From assembly GCA_020726505.1 (NCBI GenBank), contig JAHLEZ010000016.1, forward strand, positions 1,240,001 through 1,304,000: DNA of 64,000 nt, in the 5' to 3' direction. This DNA comes from Leptodontidium sp. MPI-SDFR-AT-0119 (lineage: Eukaryota; Ascomycota; Leotiomycetes; Helotiales; Leptodontidiaceae). Of this stretch, positions 58,141 through 64,000 are shown piece after piece (position 1 is the first letter of the stretch; each line of letters begins with the position of its first letter). The notes beneath the pieces are model-generated. The model was given only the letters and a program-made list of their open reading frames with translations. It did no database searches and was not told the DNA's origin. Made by a program: the position numbers and the translations under genes.

Positions 58141-61100
58141 TCAAGGATCTAACCGGAGCAAATCGTCCCACTCGAAGCTATTTGAGATATTCACATGTCT
58201 CAGGGGAACTGTATTCATTTGGACGGGATACGCAGCAATCTCACTCGAAGTTTGCCAGTCGGCGATGATCGTGCTTGACGATAGTTCCTGCGGGGGTATG
58301 CCCGGGCCATTTGGTGTGAAGTCGAAATGGAAGTCGTTCCCGGTGTCGCCATTCATCGCCTTGTTGGACTGCATAGTCTCAGATCCTCTGGTGGGAGTGG
58401 TGATCCCTTCATATCGTTGAGGATAATTTGGACATGTGTTTGACGATCGTTCATCAACGTCCATTGAACTCCCAGTATTCCACGAAGCTACGTTATACTC
58501 AGCTACTTGGGCAACCAGCTCTATCGTCGGTTCAGGGACAACAGTTGGAATCGCTGTTGAAGCCGCTTCGAGGGAAGTTCTGTAAGATGAAAGAACAAGA
58601 TCCTGACAATCTTGGTACATGTCCATGATACGGCTAGTTAGGCGGTCTTCGATGGGGTCATTGTCATCGCTTATGGCCGCCTCCAGAGCTCTTCTAAAAC
58701 AGCGGGGGAGCTCGCGACGGAGATAGCCCTCGTATTCAGCTATGTCTTGCGAGTCTGAAGACAGTGATGACTGCTCGGCTTTTCGTTCCCGCACAGGCTC
58801 GAAGTCTGTTTCATATTTAGTTGAGATTGAGGACGGGAATCAGTAAGAGGGGGGTTTGATTTAAGGGCTAACGGTTGAGGAAGCTGGAACTCACAAGGAT
58901 CTGGTACGGCCTCCTGCGGGAACAGAAGCTTGTAGATCTCTTTCCACCGTTCAGACTCGCTTTGTCCGCGATAAGCTTTCTTTCTGCATCGTAGCTGCTT
59001 CTCCATTTTTGCCGTGATACCTTCCACGATCTTCATAGGTCTGGATTCGCATCCTTCTTTTGCCTCAAAGTGTGCATCGAGTTCTTTCTCCTCCTTGAAG
59101 CAGTCTTTACATCGTTGACATTGGTGAACCCTATGGTAGCGATACAAATGTTCTCTGGAAAAATTGTCAGGCAGTGATCCTCGAGGGCAAGATAGCTGGG
59201 ACATACTTCACGCGGGCAACTGTGCTTTGCGGTGTGAGTGCACATATCTTCCATTTGCCCACAGAATATTGGAGGGCATCATGCTTCCGATATGGACAAG
59301 CAAATCCGGAAGCGATCATTGAGCTTTTCGAGTAAGGAGTTGATTTATTACGCTTGTGACCATTGTTTCTATCGTCGTCATCCGGAGCTTCAGAGTCGTC
59401 TTCATTTCTAGAGCGTTTTCCAAGTGCTGTAACCGTCGTCAACGCAGCTGCTGAGTTGTTACATGCATGTGTTGTAGGAAGGTCAGCAGTTTCGGGCGAT
59501 TCCTCATGTCTCGTAACACACCCTGTAAATTCGACGCTCCAAGCTTGATCAAAGATTGTCCAGAAGGCGCGCATCCCTTGATCGAACGCAGTCTGCTTCA
59601 CGATCGAAAATGGTGTAGCGGTATCTTGAATGTTCTGATTGGGGTCCTGCGCGATACCCTCCATTCTGAGCCACTGAACTGCCTCAAAAGCTTTAGAGAA
59701 ATCCCCAAGGTCACTCGATTCGTAATCGCTGTCCGAAGAGTCTAGCGGCAAGACCAGCTCAGTCTCTGCATCTTGTGAAGCACTATCGGCTGTTAAAGGT
59801 TGCTCGTGGTGTGTTTCTAATCCATCGGTGCCTGTAGCAGATACGACTACTAGATCATTGTGTTCATTGCTCGAAGTCTTCTCAGGCGAGACTTCCAGAT
59901 TTGCCGAAGACTGGCCAATATCAACGACCGAGGCCACTAAGTTGTCCCGTATGCTTGATTCATTGCTTCTGGATTGATTCATTGCTCTCTTTCGCCGACC
60001 GTTGGGTTTGTCCCCTGGTTGTTCCTCTGACTCCGGCAGCCATGACTCGTGCTGGAAGTTCGGGTTGTCGTAATGGGCAGGATTGTAATGTGGGTTCTTG
60101 AAGGTCCTCTTAGTGAAGATTATAGGAAGTTCTATGTCTAGGCAAGAGGTCCAAGAGGAACTCGGCGTTCGCTCAGAGCTGTTCGATGTCACCAATGTTG
60201 AGACACTCGCACGGGGAGTAGCAAGGGCCCGTTCGTAATTGCTAGGCTCGAAGTGGCTGCCGCCTGCAAGTTAAATCAGCTTTGCTGCGCACAATGTACG
60301 GCTATATTAGGATTTGATGATAGTATATAAGAATGCGCGATCAGGTCCTCTTACTCTTAAGACTTGACTGGTCAGAGCTTTGCTGTAGCGAGCGATAAAA
60401 TCCCGGGATACAAGCATCCATACCGTCGAAGATCTGTTTCGGCAAAGAGGACAGGTCACTATCGCCTTGAACAGGGAGGATTCTAGGTCCTCTGAAACTC
60501 GTAACTCGATTGACTTGAATGTTGACGTCCTGCGGAACTCCATTGATTGAATAGACGGGCGTGCTTATGGTATCTTTGTAGAGAATATCGTAGTGTGATG
60601 GCCGATACAACAGATGTATGACTGGGCTTCCAGGATCAATTGGTACACTATTAGAATCTTCACGCCGAAAGAGATGAGTATTAGAATGTGATCCCTCGTT
60701 CTTATCGAGGTAAACGATTTCGACACTGAAGGAGGCTGGCTTCAAAAGGACATCGATAAGAAGCACCATCCCTAGATGATCGATCTCTTGGTTGACGGCC
60801 CCGATCCAATTCCTGGAATATTCTTCAACTGTCAGGCCATCCGGGAGAAAATCTTTGTAATGCTCAAGATTAGTCTTGAGCCATGCGCTTGCGAGGAGCC
60901 GCAGGTGGTAGACGATCGAATTTGCTACACCGAACTCACTGAAGCGTTGCAGGATGAGTTTCTTTGAGCTTTCCAAGGCTTGGCAAGACTCGCTCATTCT
61001 CGACAATTCCTTCAAAAGATCAATAGTTTCTTGGACTATGTCTTCATAGACCCACTCCTGGAGCCCAACAGTGTTCAAGAGATTGTTAAGAGAAGTGATA

Positions 61101-61746
61101 CGAGCAACCTCGCTATGAAGCATCTCCTGATTGGCAGGCTCGATTAGTTTCTCGAAGTATGAGAAAGCCACAGCTGGTAATTGTAAGTCAATGTTTTCGG
61201 GCTTACTGCCACTTGTCAAAATGCCATACTTACCACTCCATCCGCAGTTCCCATCTCCTAGGACTGGTCTATAATGCGAGTAGATCCGGGTCAGTGCCTG
61301 TATGCCGTCAACATCTGTATATATTAGATACAAAAAGGGTGGTCCGGTACACAAGTCTTCGAGAGGTAAACAGGATCGGCTTTGGCATATTCCTTTGACA
61401 TCACATGACTTGACATTAATTCGCCAATGAACGGGCCCTTGATTGCCTTGACGAGTTCTACATTAGCAACTGATTCTTTTATCGGCAAAGAGATACTTGC
61501 TGGTGCGTAGTCAGGGGTTAATGATTCCTGGGTTCCTGGGTCATTGCTTCCGATAATCGGATAGCCATTGATCTGAAAAGGGCTCGACCGACCAGGAGAC
61601 GCCCCCAGCGAGAACAGCGGGTCTCTGCAAACAGTCGGAACTTCAGTGTCTTGTGCACGACCAATTCCGCCGTTTTCATTCGACGCAAAAGACAAGTCGA
61701 AACTCGATTGTGGATTCGGAGCCTTGCCTAATCCCTTGGTCGTCAT
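58141..61746 (-). CDS. Otubain-like deubiquitinase fused to a fungal C2H2 zinc-finger protein, 1,091 aa, six exons
   Basis: Exons: 61746-61353, 61314-61234, 61173-60355, 60263-59207, 59154-58895 and 58805-58141; five GT-AG introns of 38, 60, 91, 52 and 89 nt. All junctions are in phase (3,276 nt). Residues 145-360 are a peptidase C65 (otubain) domain: SHYRPVLGDGNCGW with catalytic Asp152/Cys155, AVAFSYFEKLI, and catalytic His352 in YRPSHYDILY. Otubains cleave ubiquitin chains. Residues 455-750 are acidic and disordered. Residues 752-830 are the fungal C2H2 module: CPYRKHD (C754), CALTP, EHLYRYH (785-791), CQRC (796-799), then KQLRCRKKAYRGQSESERW and a FPQEAVPDPYFEP motif. The fusion rests on intron 3 (60264-60354, GTAAGA/TTGCAG). 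If it is not spliced, otubain ends at 60341 (435 aa), but the zinc-finger frame then has no ATG for its first 150 or so codons. Confidence 0.8.
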
Positions 61747-62330
61747 AGTGCAAGCCAGCTGAAGAGAAGAGATAACGCGACAGCCTTAACAAGATGCGTC
61801 TGCTTTAACTACCGGGAGATGGAGTGTTGGAAATGGAGAGGTTGTTATATTGCTTTACATCCAGGAAATATACAGCAGAATACCAAGAAAATTGTTTCGC
61901 GAAGTTGCGCATAACTCGCAGGCCTGGTGCCTGGCGATGCACTTCCAGCCAATCAATCCAAGCCAGTAGGATAAACGCCTCGATGCAGAAGGCTCAGCCA
62001 CAGACGGTAGCTTTTGGAAAAGGCAGCACCCAGGGAACCAAAGGGTCATGATGTGCTGGTGATTTTGCTGCTCCTGAACGAATCGTGGACTCTGTTTTCG
62101 TGAAGCTGTAGACTGGACTTCGCAATATGAAGCTCAGTGCCCCGCAATTACTTTAGGAAAGTGGTCCAATACAGCCATATCGGTAAGGTGAGGCACCTGA
62201 CTAAATTAAGCGAACCTTTGGATTATTAAATCCACCCCCGCATCCCAGCCCCCTCATATTACAACACTTTCAAATAATTCAACAACAACAACTCTAATTA
62301 ATCTGTCAATTTAAGTACTTCAATTTGACC
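61747..62330. other. Intergenic, probable promoter region
   Basis: Upstream of the otubain-C2H2 gene on the minus strand and of a RIP-broken ORF on the plus strand. Short frames (61824-62051) have no features. The part 62235-62330 has a C-rich then CAACAACAAC leader, which looks like a 5' UTR. Confidence 0.5.
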
Positions 62331-63550
62331 ATGCCTAAAACACGTTTATCAAAAAAAAAAAAAAAAAAAAAAATTACAAGTCAGGACGTTAATACGCTCC
62401 CCAAAAAGCCGCGGGTGCGCAAACCGAATACGAACTCCCTCCAGGCATTCTCGGAGGCCCAGGAGCCTGTAAATCGGAATAAGAAGCGTCCTAAGGCTAA
62501 TACGACTATAAAAGAGCCTAATAAGCCTGAATCAAAGCCTGCGCCAGTTACTCCGAGCAAAGATCAAGATGTTATAGAGATATCGAGTGGCCTAGGGACG
62601 CCAATTAAGCAATCCCCTCTTGCTCATCGAAAGAAGTCGGCCCCTAAGTTTAACCTTAATCACAAATTCGACAAAGACCCTCACTTCGTCGTTATACCTA
62701 TTATTCCTATTATAGATAGATCTATAAAGAGCGTAGTTACTTTTACTATTAATATTAATTAAATAGAGAGAGCTACTTAAGTAGAGATATATAAAGAGGT
62801 CTACAAACGCTATATTAAGAAATAGACGGAAAAGAGAAAGTTATATAGCGCAAAGAAACCGAAACTAGGTCCTTAGAAAATCCTTATCCTAGGGAATAAA
62901 GGCTTTACCACCGAGGCATCAAATAAGGAGGAATAAGAGGAGATTTTAGTAACATTACGAGTTATAGCGTATTAAGGGGACAAACGTTATATTAAACGGA
63001 TCTTAGTTAAAACTCTATATAAAACCTTTAATCGAAATCAAACTCTAACTAATAATGGCCCTACTAAAGGCAGACCCCCAAAGGATAAAGGAAAGAATAA
63101 GGCTCGCCTAGAATCCCTACGCCGTTCCTTTACTATTTTCATATCTTCTGATCTTGCTAATGATTTAAACGATATATTTAGCTCCTTTTCGGCTTTAAAA
63201 AAGCCTAAAGCCTCTATTATAAAAAAACAATTAGCTAAGGGGGAATCTAAGGACCTAGAAAACAATTCTCTAATAATGGTTAATCGCTAGTTAATTTTTA
63301 AGTACTATATATATATAAAGCAGGGTTATTATAATAGTGGCCGCTATTATTACGTTCTTAAGAGTAAGAAAACGCATTATAAGATATCTCTAACAAAGTA
63401 GTAAGAATAAGCGAAAGCTATAGGGGCTAATATACTAGGAGTCACCGTTAAAACGCCTCCGGTGGTATAGTTAAAAGGATTCCAAGAGGGGGTATTAATA
63501 ACTAACTATAAGCCGAAAACACATAGTATATAGAAATTAAATTAAAAAGA
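62331..63550 (+). pseudogene. RIP-broken ORF of unknown function, Lys-rich
   Basis: ATG 62331 opens a frame starting MPKTRLSKKKKKKK, in which a 24-A run encodes the Lys tract. It continues through a Pro/Lys-rich disordered part with DVIEISSGLGTP near 62570 to a stop at 62760-62762. Beyond it the same frame stays readable with TAA/TAG at likely Gln codons for about 750 nt (IYKEVYKRYIKK, TEASNKEE, FTIFISSDLANDLNDIFSSF, QGYYNSGRYYYVLKSKKTHY). So the original protein was about 400 aa. The first third is hardly RIP-affected. The family is not recognised; a transposon-borne or lineage-specific gene is possible. Confidence 0.5.
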
Positions 63551-63839
63551 GGAAGTAATCGCTCTTAAAAAGATGGCACCGACTTTAAAGAAGTACATGT
63601 TTACGTTAATATTATATAAGCTAACCTTATACCAACTTAGCTAACTTTACAATTTCACCCTTAATCTTAATAGTATACTTTACCCCCTAGTTTTATACCT
63701 TACCCTACGTATAGTTATTATTAAGGACTATACCCTACTCCTCTTTTACTACTAAAACCACAGTTAAACGTTGTAAAATAGAGAATGATGGTGTGAATGA
63801 TGATTCTATTGAGGGGGGCATTTCTAGGTCTATATAACT
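63551..63839. other. RIP-degraded spacer
   Basis: TA-rich, no gene seen. Confidence 0.5.
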
Positions 63840-63859
63840 ACTTTGAGTACCAAGCTTTC

Positions 63860-63965
63860 GCATCGGTTATTAGCTTTATTAGCTTTGTATCAAGAGCTCG
63901 CATCGGTTATTAGCTTTGTATCAAGTTATTAGCTTTGTATCAAGAGCTCGCATTAGTTATTGAGC
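63860..63965 (+). repeat. Short minisatellite (TTATTAGCTTTGTATCAAG unit)
   Basis: Nested units built of GAGCTCGCATCGGTTATTAG and TTAGCTTTGTATCAAG occur three to four times with small variations. Confidence 0.85.
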
Positions 63966-64000
63966 TCTTGTATATGGCTAGTATTCTTATAAAAGTTAGT

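Overview
The window looks like chromosomal DNA of a filamentous ascomycete (Pezizomycotina). It alternates gene-bearing blocks with short spliceosomal introns (36-91 nt) and AT-rich blocks of transposon wreckage. Reading frames in the wreckage are broken almost only by TAA and TAG where Gln or Trp codons are expected. Repeat copies differ mainly by C/T and G/A transitions. That is the signature of repeat-induced point mutation (RIP), so the organism or its recent ancestors had active RIP. I cannot name the species.

Layout. 1-5377: 3' part of a LINE (zinc-knuckle gag, endonuclease, RT, RNase H, poly-A tail). 5378-16900: RIP-degraded Ty1/copia remnants, one on each strand, with two 274-bp solo LTRs; one of these sits inside a copia reverse transcriptase gene with a perfect 5-bp target duplication. 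16901-24800: no intact gene, scattered decayed coding fragments. 24838-29052: two spliced genes of unknown function, the second with a likely mitochondrial presequence. 31537-34522: a complete hAT element with 8-bp target duplication. 35018-39053: two unknown genes and GA-rich minisatellites. 40374-52270: two piggyBac elements head to head. The second is split by a complete 7,675-bp copia element (TSD CGAGG) and by a solo LTR (TSD AGGAA); removing both restores the piggyBac frame. 53326-54333: a membrane-anchored collagen-like gene. 55137-57600: RIP-degraded DNA with two more solo LTRs. 58141-61746: a six-exon gene that appears to fuse an otubain protease to a fungal C2H2 protein. 62331-63960: a RIP-broken unknown ORF and a short minisatellite.

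The most unusual object is inside the complete copia element. Between its RNase H end and its 3' LTR, on the opposite strand, lies a RIP-broken three-exon gene with its own TATA-like box and two introns (43560-44480). Introns can survive in a retroelement only if they lie antisense to the genomic RNA, as here. Other points worth a second look are the otubain-C2H2 fusion, the predicted cytosolic side of the collagen tract, and the datable nesting order of the transposons.

Exon coordinates were worked out by hand from splice consensus and reading frame; no homology search was run.
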